DNA of 39,489 bases from JANMDR01 sp031409495 (GTDB lineage Bacteria; Pseudomonadota; Gammaproteobacteria; Burkholderiales; Usitatibacteraceae), in contig JANNXI010000246.1 in the NCBI GenBank assembly GCA_031409495.1, positions 1-39,489 on the forward strand, written 5' to 3'. Of this stretch, positions 32,323 to 39,489 are shown in pieces; the stretch's first letter is position 1, and each line of letters opens with the position of its first letter. The notes below the pieces were generated by a model that saw only the letters and a program-made list of their open reading frames with translations, was not told where the DNA came from and ran no database searches. A program made the position numbers and the translations under genes.

Positions 32323-34986
32323 CTAAAACTTAATCGAACCGCCCACCTGCAAATACCGGCCGCGAATATCGTGTACCTGCGAAAAGCCTAGGGTTCGTGC
32401 ATCGTTGCTCGAAAACGCTGGCTCGGTGTCCAGCATATTTTTAATTGTGGCCGAAAGGCGCACATTGTTAATGCCGCTGTAACTGAAGCCCACATCAACG
32501 GTGCTAAATTTAGCAATGCTACGATCGGATGATGTGACGGGTACCGCCGCTGTCGATTGCGGCTTATCTACTTGGGATGCCATTACGCTGTACAACATAT
32601 TCATGTCCCACGCACCGTGGTTCATGGTGTAGCTTGTGGCGCGCCGCCAGCGCGGTAAGTTTAGTAGCCCAAGACGCCCGTATAACGGCGTTCCCGGCTG
32701 GTCGGCGTAATCATAGCGGCTGTAGTAAGTCACATTAGAGTTCGACGCAAACTTAAAACCGCGCCACTTAAAGCTGGTGTTGGTCGATAGATCGAAGCCG
32801 CTAATTCTGCGCTCACCTAAATTGCCCAGCGCGGTATTTAGCGAGGTAATGGTGCCGCCGCTGTTACGGGTGACCGAAAATGCAGGGTTGCCACCCAGCG
32901 CGGTTGTACTGCTTGGCGCGTAGGCTACGGTGTCGATTACATATTGTGAAAGTACTAAGCCAATTTCATCCGTTTTGCGGATCGTAAAATAGTCGAGGGC
33001 GATGGACACGAATTCTTTTGGCTCAAACACCATGCCGATGTTGCTAATTTTGGCTTTTTCGGCCTGCAAAGCGGCGTTACCCCCTGCAAAGCGGTCGTAT
33101 TGCAAGCGTGGACACGTCTCGCGTGGCACGCCGCGTGCAGCGCAACCTAAAAAATCTTGCACCGAATCAGCACTTTGATTTTTGCCGCCAAATAGATCAC
33201 GCAGCGATGGCATCTTAAAACCCTCAGAATATGAGGCGCGAAATAGTGCGGTTTTAGTGGGTTGATACCGCAAAGCGATTTTTGGAGTGGTTGAACTCAC
33301 ATCTGCGCCGCCGTTGCTGCCCGCGTAGCGGTCATGGCGCACGGCCAGTTGCGCTTCCAGTGTGCGGGTAACGGGCACTGCCAGCTCAATAAATACAGCG
33401 GCCAGGTTGCGCTTGGCTTCCACAGCTGATTGCTGAATTGAGCCAAATACATTGCCCGCACGCTGGTTAACGCCCGGCAGGTCGGTAATGTGCTCTTGCC
33501 CAACGACGGCACCTGCCGCAATTTCTACAGCGCCTGCGGGCAGCTTGCCGAGTCCTGTAGAAATTTTAAGGTCAACAAATGAATTTGTGGTTTCGCCCAC
33601 GCGCGTATCGCTAGAAGCGAGTGCTGTCACCACGGTCGCGGGATTTTTGGTGGAAAACGGATTGAAGGTGCCGTTGGAGATGGCCGTATTTAGGCGGTCT
33701 AGCAAAAAATAGCCGCTGTCACGATTGGTCGCTTTATTCTTCGCTTCGCCCAGTGCTACGTTATATTCAATAACCTGCCCCACGGCATTGAACGTGCCCT
33801 CAAGCCCTAGTAAAATTCGCGATGCATCGGCGCGATTATCCGTGGTGCGCGCGCCTGCTTGCAGTGGCCTGCCGCGCACCGAAATGGCGCTAGTGAAGGG
33901 GTTAGCAGGGTTGCCAACGGCGAGACTGAAATTACCGGGCGACGGCGCTGCGCTTACAAAAGTATCCGATCGACTCAGCAATACCTCTGCATACGCGCTG
34001 ATGTGGTCTGCCAGCGCAAAGCGGGCTGTAGCTAAACCACCAACGCGCTCGGTGCCAAATAGAGTAGTGCGAAAAGGTGCAAAATCAAACAAACAACTTG
34101 CACTGCCAACGCTGCCAGGAGTGAGTGGTGACGGTGACACCGTTAAGCCTGTGGGGCATGTTTGAAACGGCGCTTGTAATCCCGTTAACGGGTTTACAAA
34201 ATTGCCAGATGGCGCAAAAGTTGAAAGCTGGTTGGTGCCGCCAAAGCGGCTAAAATCAGCCGTCTTGGTGCGTTCTCGGTCTAGATTATTAATTGGATCA
34301 CGTTTGAAGTAGTTTAAGTTCAGCATTACGTTGCGCTTGTCGTGTTTCAAGCTGCCCCAGCCTGCGGTACCTATTAGTGCGGTTTCACCGCCGTCTTTTT
34401 TGCCAGATTGGCCGAGCGTTCCAGAAACTTCTCCGTCGCTAAAATCCTTGCGCGTAATAAAATTAATTACCCCGCCAATTGCATCTGCGCCATAAATAGC
34501 TGCCGCGCCATCCTTTAATATTTCCACCCGATCCAACGCGCCTAAGGGGATGGTATTTAGATTAACAAAGGCGCCATCAAAGCCATAGTTAGCAAGCCTT
34601 CGGCCATTTAGCAGCACCACTGTTTGGTCGCCACCTAAACCGCGAAACCCAGCCGCTGCTGCGCCAGATGCGTTAGGGCTGTTGGATATTAGCTCGTCAT
34701 TCACCGGACTCATGTAGGTTAAAGCGCGAATTAATTCGCTTGTTGATGTCACGCCACGGCGCTCAATTTCTTTGCGCGAAATAATTTCAACAGGCACCGG
34801 TCCTTCGCTGGGTATGCGCTTAATGTTTGAGCCGGTAATTTCTATTTTCTCGATTTTTTGTAAAATCGCATCTACCGTAGCCTGCGCATAAACTGGTGTT
34901 GTTGCCACGCCAGTTACTGCCGGTAAAAGCAACGCACCAATGATTGCCGTAAGGCGCAGCGCTTTTGGTTTTGGGTAGTTTTTCAT
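32323..34986 (-). CDS. TonB-dependent outer-membrane receptor
   Basis: An 887-residue outer-membrane receptor. A signal peptide of about 33 residues (ALRLTAIIGALLLPAVTGVA, cleaved near VYAQA) precedes a plug domain with EKIEITGSNIKRI, SELIRALTYMSP, TVVLLNGRRLANYG and VEILKDGAAAIYGADAIGGVINFIT. A beta-barrel follows with the usual C-terminal aromatic/Phe end (GGSIKF). The type resembles receptors of beta- and gammaproteobacteria for unspecified substrates; no Fur-box-like sequence or siderophore genes are visible. The ATG at 34986 is preferred over a TTG at 35001, because GGAAA lies about 9-10 nt upstream. It lies 71 nt upstream of the LOG gene, in the same direction. Confidence 0.93.
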   Translation of the reverse strand: MKNYPKPKALRLTAIIGALLLPAVTGVATTPVYAQATVDAILQKIEKIEITGSNIKRIPSEGPVPVEIISRKEIERRGVTSTSELIRALTYMSPVNDELISNSPNASGAAAAGFRGLGGDQTVVLLNGRRLANYGFDGAFVNLNTIPLGALDRVEILKDGAAAIYGADAIGGVINFITRKDFSDGEVSGTLGQSGKKDGGETALIGTAGWGSLKHDKRNVMLNLNYFKRDPINNLDRERTKTADFSRFGGTNQLSTFAPSGNFVNPLTGLQAPFQTCPTGLTVSPSPLTPGSVGSASCLFDFAPFRTTLFGTERVGGLATARFALADHISAYAEVLLSRSDTFVSAAPSPGNFSLAVGNPANPFTSAISVRGRPLQAGARTTDNRADASRILLGLEGTFNAVGQVIEYNVALGEAKNKATNRDSGYFLLDRLNTAISNGTFNPFSTKNPATVVTALASSDTRVGETTNSFVDLKISTGLGKLPAGAVEIAAGAVVGQEHITDLPGVNQRAGNVFGSIQQSAVEAKRNLAAVFIELAVPVTRTLEAQLAVRHDRYAGSNGGADVSSTTPKIALRYQPTKTALFRASYSEGFKMPSLRDLFGGKNQSADSVQDFLGCAARGVPRETCPRLQYDRFAGGNAALQAEKAKISNIGMVFEPKEFVSIALDYFTIRKTDEIGLVLSQYVIDTVAYAPSSTTALGGNPAFSVTRNSGGTITSLNTALGNLGERRISGFDLSTNTSFKWRGFKFASNSNVTYYSRYDYADQPGTPLYGRLGLLNLPRWRRATSYTMNHGAWDMNMLYSVMASQVDKPQSTAAVPVTSSDRSIAKFSTVDVGFSYSGINNVRLSATIKNMLDTEPAFSSNDARTLGFSQVHDIRGRYLQVGGSIKF

Positions 34987-35106
34987 CGCCGAAGTTTCCA
35001 AAAAATTATGAGTAGGAAGAGTTTAAGTATAAGGCCAATAGAGGACTTGATTGTTTCGGTCGTCTAAACGATTAAACCTCGGGCGGAGGTTGTTTTTTAT
35101 CAAAAA

Positions 35107-35150
35107 ATAGGCCTGAAGATGCCCTAAAATAGGGTGTCTTCAGGCATATC
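35107..35150. repeat. dispersed palindromic element, copy 2
   Basis: A 16-bp stem (35111-35126 with 35130-35145) around an AAA loop and the same CCCTAAAATAGGG core as copy 1 at 8880-8923. Two positions are G-T pairs. Against copy 1, two base pairs are exchanged with both partners changed (G-C to C-G, and G-C to A-T). It sits in the gap between divergent receptor and tatD genes, upstream of both. Confidence 0.8.
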
Positions 35151-35217
35151 GCAGCTGATAATTTGTGTTTGTGAATCAGTTTATACTAGCGGATTGAAAT
35201 TTTGAAACTACTCAATT

Positions 35218-36003
35218 ATGTTTGTTGACTCGCATTGCCATCTGGATTTTCCTGAACTTGTTGCCGACCAAGCTAATATTTTGCAAACCATGGCCGCCAA
35301 TAAAGTGACCCACGCACTCACTATTTCCACCACGCTAAATACTTTTCCAGCAGTGCGAGCGATTGCCGAGGCGCATGACCATATTTGGTGCAGCGCTGGC
35401 GTGCATCCAGATGAACAGGGAGATGACCATGAAGCCACGGTAGAAGAATTGCTAGGCCTAGCCGATCATCCAAAAGTGGTGGCCATTGGCGAAACTGGGC
35501 TTGATTACTATCGCTTAGTGGAGCCACTCGATTGGCAACGCGAACGCTTTCGCACGCACATTCGTGCGGCCGTGGCCTGCAATAAGCCGCTCATCATCCA
35601 CACCAGAAACTCTTACGCCGATACCTTGAAGTTGATGCGCGAAGAAAACGCCAGCCAAGCAGGTGGCGTGATGCACTGTTTTACTGAGACTTGGGAAGTG
35701 GCTCAAGAAGCCCTAAAATTAGACTTCTACGTATCGATATCGGGCATCGTAACCTTCAAAAGTGCGGCAATTGTGCATGATGTAGCGCGCAATATGCCGC
35801 TCGATCGCCTGCTAATTGAAACCGATTCGCCCTACTTAGCCCCTACGCCGTTTCGCGGCAAAACGAATCAGCCAGGCTATGTAGCGCACGTGGCGGAATA
35901 CATCGCCAAATTGCGCGGCATCACGGTGGAAGAAGTCGCTGCGCACACCACGGCTAACTTTTTTAAGCTGTTTAAGTTGGCGCATGGGACGGCGTTGACG
36001 TGA
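35218..36003 (+). CDS. tatD: TatD family metal-dependent hydrolase
   Basis: A 261-residue TIM-barrel deoxyribonuclease-like hydrolase. The metal-binding HCH of VDSHCHLDF, the Glu in AIGETGLDYY, the His in IHTRN, the His in MHCFTE and the Asp in IETDSPYLAP are all present. TatD proteins have 3'-5' exonuclease activity and are linked to DNA repair. In enterobacteria the homologous ycfH follows holB; here it is 5.8 kb away. It overlaps the next gene by 4 nt. Confidence 0.92.
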   Translation: MFVDSHCHLDFPELVADQANILQTMAANKVTHALTISTTLNTFPAVRAIAEAHDHIWCSAGVHPDEQGDDHEATVEELLGLADHPKVVAIGETGLDYYRLVEPLDWQRERFRTHIRAAVACNKPLIIHTRNSYADTLKLMREENASQAGGVMHCFTETWEVAQEALKLDFYVSISGIVTFKSAAIVHDVARNMPLDRLLIETDSPYLAPTPFRGKTNQPGYVAHVAEYIAKLRGITVEEVAAHTTANFFKLFKLAHGTALT

Positions 36004-36485
36004 GAATTGAACTGACTCGGGGAAGTGCCGAAGACCTTCCCTGCATCGAGAATATGATGCAGTTCTATAACTATGACATGAGCGAGTCGGTACCCATTCA
36101 CTTTGCGGCTAACGGCTTGTATCAATTGCAGCCCAAAGAGGCATACTGGGCACAGTTTCTAGTAGCGGCGTTTCTGATAAAAGTCGATGGTGAATTAGCT
36201 GGTTTTGCGGTACTAGATACAGAAACGTCTGCGCCTGATCGCCAATACAATCTGGGCTATTTTTTTGTGGCGCGTCGTTATCGGAAGCAGGGCGTGGGGC
36301 GCGCCGCAGTGCTGCAATTAATGTCCAACTTTCCAGGAAGTTGGGAAATTTATCACCTTGTGTCCAACCTGCCTGCGGCAAAATTTTGGCAGACATTTTT
36401 CAGCACTGCCCATATGGCCGCGTTAACGAAAAATGAGCGGCTTATCCACGATGAGTTGTGTACGCTTTATCAGTTTACGATCTAG
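36000..36485 (+). CDS. GNAT-family N-acetyltransferase
   Basis: A 161-residue GNAT-fold protein with the acetyl-CoA binding motif YRKQGVGRAA after the beta-4 strand (YNLGYFFVARRY). Substrate unknown. The start is a GTG overlapping tatD by 4 nt, so the two are probably translationally coupled. The N-terminal segment IELTRGSAEDLPCIENMM is typical of the family. The gap to the radical SAM gene (36486-36626) shows no hairpin. Confidence 0.8.
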   Translation: MRIELTRGSAEDLPCIENMMQFYNYDMSESVPIHFAANGLYQLQPKEAYWAQFLVAAFLIKVDGELAGFAVLDTETSAPDRQYNLGYFFVARRYRKQGVGRAAVLQLMSNFPGSWEIYHLVSNLPAAKFWQTFFSTAHMAALTKNERLIHDELCTLYQFTI

Positions 36486-36626
36486 GTGCTTTCGCGTGGC
36501 GTTAGCGATTGAGTTGGGGATTGCGTTGGATGTGGCCGCATGCGTTTTCAAGCTGCATCTAATTTGTAATCCCGTCCGTAGTGACGTTAATGTCTCCCGA
36601 AAAATTTGCGGAATGTTTACGCTACT

Positions 36627-38045
36627 ATGCTGCCAGTCGACACGTCTCCTGCTTATCTAACCAAGCAACAAATTGCCGCTTGGCATCCCTATCCAATGCC
36701 GGATGGCAGCGATGGCTTAACGCGTCTTGAGCGCACTAAACGGCGCATGGAAGCGGCAGGGCAATGGGCACCGTGGCAGATGATTGGGCGGCGCATGACG
36801 GTGGGTTGCGTAGCGCTAGAAATTACGCAGCGCTGTAACTTGGATTGCTCCTACTGCTATTTGTCAGAGTCTTCTGAAGCGCTTAAAGACATTCCGCTCG
36901 AAGAAGTGCTTCGACGTATCGACATGATTTTTGACCATTACGGTGCCGATACCGACGTGCAGGTAACTGGTGGCGATCCGACGCTGCGTAATTACGACGA
37001 ATTGCTGGCGATAATTCGTTACATTAAGGCGAAAGGCATGCGTTCGTCATTTTTTACTAACGGCATCAAGGCCACGCGGGCGATGTTGGTAGATTTGTGC
37101 GAAGCTGGGCTGGAGGATGTCGCTTTTCATGTCGACATGACGCAAGAGCGCCAAGGTTACGCGAGTGAAGCTTCGCTCAATGTAGTGCGTGAAGAATACA
37201 TCAACCGCGCTCGTGGCCTGCCGCTCGCGGTTATCTTCAATACGACGACATCACCAACAAACTTCCACGAAATTCCGGCGCTGTGTCAGTTTTTTGTACG
37301 CCATGCCGATGTAGTGCGCTTTGCGTCGTTTCAGGTGGGTGCAGACATGGGGCGCGGCACGGAGCGCGAGCGCGTGACGGTGAATCCGGTAACGGTGATG
37401 CAATCGATACGCGATGGGGTGGGTGCCAACTTAAATTTTGATGCTGCCAGCACCGGTCACGCAAAATGCAATGGTTATGCCTATGGCCTAATCATCAACA
37501 ATCAGGTTTATGATTTTTTTAATGACCCTATTTTTGTGCGGGATATTTTGGCTTCCAGCGCTAATTTAAAAGTGAATCGTGCCGACAAGGGCGGTGTTTT
37601 AAAAACAGTTTTATCCTATTTTGGAACGCATCCGGCGATGTTTTGGGGCGTGTTGTGGCGTTTTGCCAAGCTAGTTTGGGGTGCGCGCCGCGACTTTGTG
37701 GCGGCACGAGGCAAGGTCGGCAAAATTTCGTTTTTTGTGCATAACTTTATGGATTCAGCACAGCTTGAAAAAGAGCGCTGCGATGCGTGTTCGTTCATGG
37801 TGATGACGCCTGAAGGGCCAATGTCTATGTGCGTTCATAATGCTAAACGCGATGATTATTTGTTGGTTGCAGCACAGGTAAAGCAGCAAAATAAGCTGCG
37901 TTACTTTAACCCAGCGACCGGTGAGCTAGAAGATAATTTGCCTAGCAAAATTACGGTAAACCTTACGCGAAAAAACACCCGAGGCCGCGCCAAATCGGCG
38001 GCTGCAGCCGTGCAAGACAGCGTATTAGAAGAAACTGCCAGCTAA
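36627..38045 (+). CDS. radical SAM protein with a probable auxiliary Fe-S site
   Basis: A 472-residue radical SAM enzyme. The cluster motif is C70-x3-C74-x2-C77 in CNLDCSYC, followed by the SAM-contacting VTGGDPTLR (about 113-121) and FFTNGIKATR. Outside the core, C281 (AKCNGYAY) and C385, C388 and C402 (CDAC and SMC) could bind a second cluster in a TWITCH/SPASM-like manner (CX2CX13C plus an upstream Cys). The type recurs in betaproteobacteria next to DUF547 and MauE-like genes; the reaction is unknown. The ATG at 36627 is chosen; an in-frame TTG at 36606 adds seven residues. No strong ribosome-binding site helps decide. The C-terminal tail is Ala/Arg-rich. It likely heads the set continuing at 38074. 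Confidence 0.82.
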   Translation: MLPVDTSPAYLTKQQIAAWHPYPMPDGSDGLTRLERTKRRMEAAGQWAPWQMIGRRMTVGCVALEITQRCNLDCSYCYLSESSEALKDIPLEEVLRRIDMIFDHYGADTDVQVTGGDPTLRNYDELLAIIRYIKAKGMRSSFFTNGIKATRAMLVDLCEAGLEDVAFHVDMTQERQGYASEASLNVVREEYINRARGLPLAVIFNTTTSPTNFHEIPALCQFFVRHADVVRFASFQVGADMGRGTERERVTVNPVTVMQSIRDGVGANLNFDAASTGHAKCNGYAYGLIINNQVYDFFNDPIFVRDILASSANLKVNRADKGGVLKTVLSYFGTHPAMFWGVLWRFAKLVWGARRDFVAARGKVGKISFFVHNFMDSAQLEKERCDACSFMVMTPEGPMSMCVHNAKRDDYLLVAAQVKQQNKLRYFNPATGELEDNLPSKITVNLTRKNTRGRAKSAAAAVQDSVLEETAS

Positions 38046-38073
38046 TAATTAGGGCGATAAAAAGGATATTACG

Positions 38074-38862
38074 ATGTATAAAATAGTGGGATTATTTCTG
38101 GTTTCGTTGCTAATGGGTTGTGCATCGGTGCCTGCACCGCGCGTGATTAGCGCCAACGATGCAACTGACCCACCGTATGGTGCGTGGGCACGGGTACTCG
38201 AAAAGCATGTTGATGCTGAAGGACGTGTCGATTTCGTGGCCATCGCCGCTGACCGTGCCGACTTAGATGAATTTGTCGCCTATGTTTATGCCGCAGGCCC
38301 GAACAATCGCCCCAACTTATTTCCTACAGCCCAACACGTTTTAGCGTTTCACATCAACGCTTACAACGCCTTGGCGATGCACAAAGTGATTGCCACCGGG
38401 TTTCCGGAAACGCTTGGCGGCCTGCGCAAAGTGGCGTTCTTCGCGTTAGGCAAAGTGCAGGTTGGCGGTGAAGCCATCTCGCTCTATGATTATGAAAATA
38501 AAGTGATTCGCGTGCTAAAGGAGCCACGCATTCACTTTGCGCTTAACTGCATGTCGGTCAGCTGTCCGCGGCTACCCCGAGAAGTTTTTATTGCGGAAAA
38601 ACTGGAAGCGCAGCTAGAGCGTGAAACGCGGCGCTTCTTCGCAGAAGCCCGTAATGCGGCTGTTTCCAGCAAAGATACAGAACGGCCAGTGGTGTCGCTA
38701 TCAGAAATACTCAAATTTTTTCCGGAGGATTTTTTGGCCGTTGCACCTTCGCTAACCGCTTACGCAAATCGCTACCGAGAAGTTAAACTGCCCGAGACAG
38801 CAAAGGTCGAATTTGTTGATTACGACTGGACGGTTAATCGTCAGCCCAAAAAGGCACCGTAA
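38074..38862 (+). CDS. DUF547 lipoprotein
   Basis: A 262-residue lipoprotein: the signal peptide MYKIVGLFLVSLLMGC carries a lipobox with C16. The DUF547 core shows AFHINAYNALAMHKV, HFALNCMSVSCPRLPRE and a C-terminal DYDWTVNRQP. DUF547 proteins have a papain-like fold in some descriptions, with Cys, His and Asn conserved; activity is unproven. It starts 28 nt after the radical SAM gene, with AAAAGGA upstream. Its product and the MauE-like product are both at the envelope. Confidence 0.87.
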   Translation: MYKIVGLFLVSLLMGCASVPAPRVISANDATDPPYGAWARVLEKHVDAEGRVDFVAIAADRADLDEFVAYVYAAGPNNRPNLFPTAQHVLAFHINAYNALAMHKVIATGFPETLGGLRKVAFFALGKVQVGGEAISLYDYENKVIRVLKEPRIHFALNCMSVSCPRLPREVFIAEKLEAQLERETRRFFAEARNAAVSSKDTERPVVSLSEILKFFPEDFLAVAPSLTAYANRYREVKLPETAKVEFVDYDWTVNRQPKKAP

Positions 38863-38872
38863 AGCAAGTCAC

Positions 38873-39262
38873 TTGTTAGCAATCAGTACGCAATTTACGC
38901 GCTGGTTTTTTGCGGCATTGTTAGCCGTATCCGGCGGCGCTAAAGTCTTTGACTTGTTGGGTTTTTTTAGCGTTGTGGCTACCTTTAAAGTGTTGCCACC
39001 GTCCATCATTCCAGCTGCAAGTTTGGCTTTGGCGCTTATTGAAATTGCGCTGGCGGCTTGGCTTTTTGCGGGCCGCGCACGTAGGCACGCAGCTGCGGCC
39101 GTGGCGTTGCTGCACTTATTCTATTTTGCATGGCTAACGGTAGCGTTACTGCGCGGGTTTGACATCCCCAATTGCGGTTGTTTTGGGGCATATTGGGCGC
39201 GTCCCCTCACTATTTTTACTTTAGCTGAGGATGCCGGAGACCTCTGCACAACTAAGAAATAA
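38873..39262 (+). pseudogene. MauE-like membrane protein gene truncated by an insertion sequence
   Basis: The plus strand encodes a small membrane protein with about three to four hydrophobic segments, a DoxX/MauE-like start (FTRWFFAALLAVSGGAKVFDLLGF) and the MauE signature NCGCFGAYWARPLT. MauE-like proteins are thought to support redox or disulfide maturation of a partner. No ATG begins the frame; a TTG at 38873 avoids overlap with DUF547. After RPLTIFTLAEDAG the frame enters GAGACCTCTGCACAA (39237-39251), the end of an IS5-type element, and stops within it at 39262. Homologues usually continue for a further membrane segment, so the native C-terminus appears lost. Confidence 0.7.
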
Positions 39263-39291
39263 ATCCACGCAAACCAAGAACGCGCAACAAC

Positions 39292-39338
39292 GGCTATGGT
39301 CAAATAATTATCGTTAAATAACATCGCCTCCCATAGCC
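39292..39338 (+). promoter_or_regulatory. inverted repeat abutting the transposase start
   Basis: GGCTATGG (39292-39299) and CCATAGCC (39331-39338) form an 8-bp stem whose right arm ends one base before the ATG at 39339. Such structures in IS leaders can hide the ribosome-binding region from transcripts arriving from outside. No clear Shine-Dalgarno sequence is seen here. Confidence 0.5.
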
Positions 39339-39489
39339 ATGAGCAAACAACAAAGCTTCGCCAGCCTTGAACTTGCACAGCGCATCAACAAGCAAAGTGC
39401 GCTCAGCAAAGTAGACGCCCTCATCGACTGGGAAAGCCTACGCCCCGCACTATCAGACCTACATAAACGCGATCAACGTCGCCAGGCGC
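39339..39489 (+). CDS. IS5-family transposase, N-terminal fragment
   Basis: The first 50 codons of a transposase, beginning MSKQQSFASLELAQRINKQS, followed by LSKVDALIDWESLRPALSDL and a Lys/Arg-rich run. This is the N-terminal region of IS5-group DDE transposases, which lies before the catalytic domain. The frame is open to the window edge, so intactness cannot be judged. The start is within the leader hairpin. Confidence 0.82.
   Translation, partial: MSKQQSFASLELAQRINKQSALSKVDALIDWESLRPALSDLHKRDQRRQA

Larger units (their letters stand above)
39237..39489 (+). mobile_element. IS5-family insertion sequence, left end
   Basis: The element begins at GAGACCTCTGCACAA, which resembles the terminal repeat GAGACCTTTGCA of Neisseria IS5-type elements (from memory). 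Downstream is the start of an IS5-type transposase gene at 39339. The right end, its inverted repeat and any target duplication lie beyond the window. The insertion cuts the MauE-like gene. Confidence 0.75.

Noticed and set aside
35701..35730. AAGCCCTAAAATTAGACTTC resembling the palindrome core
   Set aside because: It lies inside the tatD coding region, the match is short, and codons explain it.

Overview
The window looks like chromosomal DNA of a betaproteobacterium (probably Burkholderiales or a close relative) of intermediate GC. The case rests on gene content and order: rne divergent from rluC-HAD-Rieske, maf, yceD-rpmF-plsX-fabH-fabD-fabG-acpP-fabF, mltG-tmk-holB-pilZ, tatD, and beta-type RNase E and RluC sequences. 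No rRNA, tRNA, CRISPR array or prophage was seen.

Left part (1-5.9 kb, accessory in character). A DIP1984-family gene (minus) is divergent from rtcR, which encodes the sigma54 activator of RNA repair. The gap between them carries a near-perfect sigma54 promoter pointing at the DIP1984 gene, an exact IHF-consensus site, and repeated TTATCG-type half-sites next to rtcR. This is the layout of the classical rtcR/rtcBA locus, but with a DIP1984 gene in place of rtcBA. It is the most interesting item in the window. rtcR overlaps a DUF1275 membrane-protein gene. A frameshifted small gene follows, then a pair of glyoxylate/tartronate-semialdehyde-type reductases ending at a strong bidirectional hairpin terminator.

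Middle part (6-30 kb, core). On the minus strand lie rne, a DsbA-fold isomerase gene and mltD. On the plus strand, rluC, a HAD phosphatase gene and a Rieske protein gene lead to a large four-PAS GGDEF-EAL sensor. A minus-strand pair (maf and an RsmI-like methyltransferase) separates this from the lipid block yceD-rpmF-plsX-fabHDG-acpP-fabF. That block runs straight into mltG-tmk-holB-pilZ. It links ribosomal protein L32, phosphatidic acid synthesis, type II fatty-acid synthesis, cell-wall processing, dTMP kinase and the clamp loader. A small zinc-ribbon membrane protein gene after pilZ carries an apparent frameshift and is coupled to a dinB-like gene.

Right part (30.7-39.5 kb, mixed). An EamA transporter, a LOG-family protein and a TonB-dependent receptor lie on the minus strand. 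On the plus strand are tatD, a GNAT acetyltransferase and a set of three genes: radical SAM, DUF547 lipoprotein, MauE-like membrane protein. The last is cut near its 3' end by an IS5-type insertion sequence that runs off the window. A 44-nt palindromic element occurs twice (8880-8923 and 35107-35150), with paired compensatory differences between the copies.
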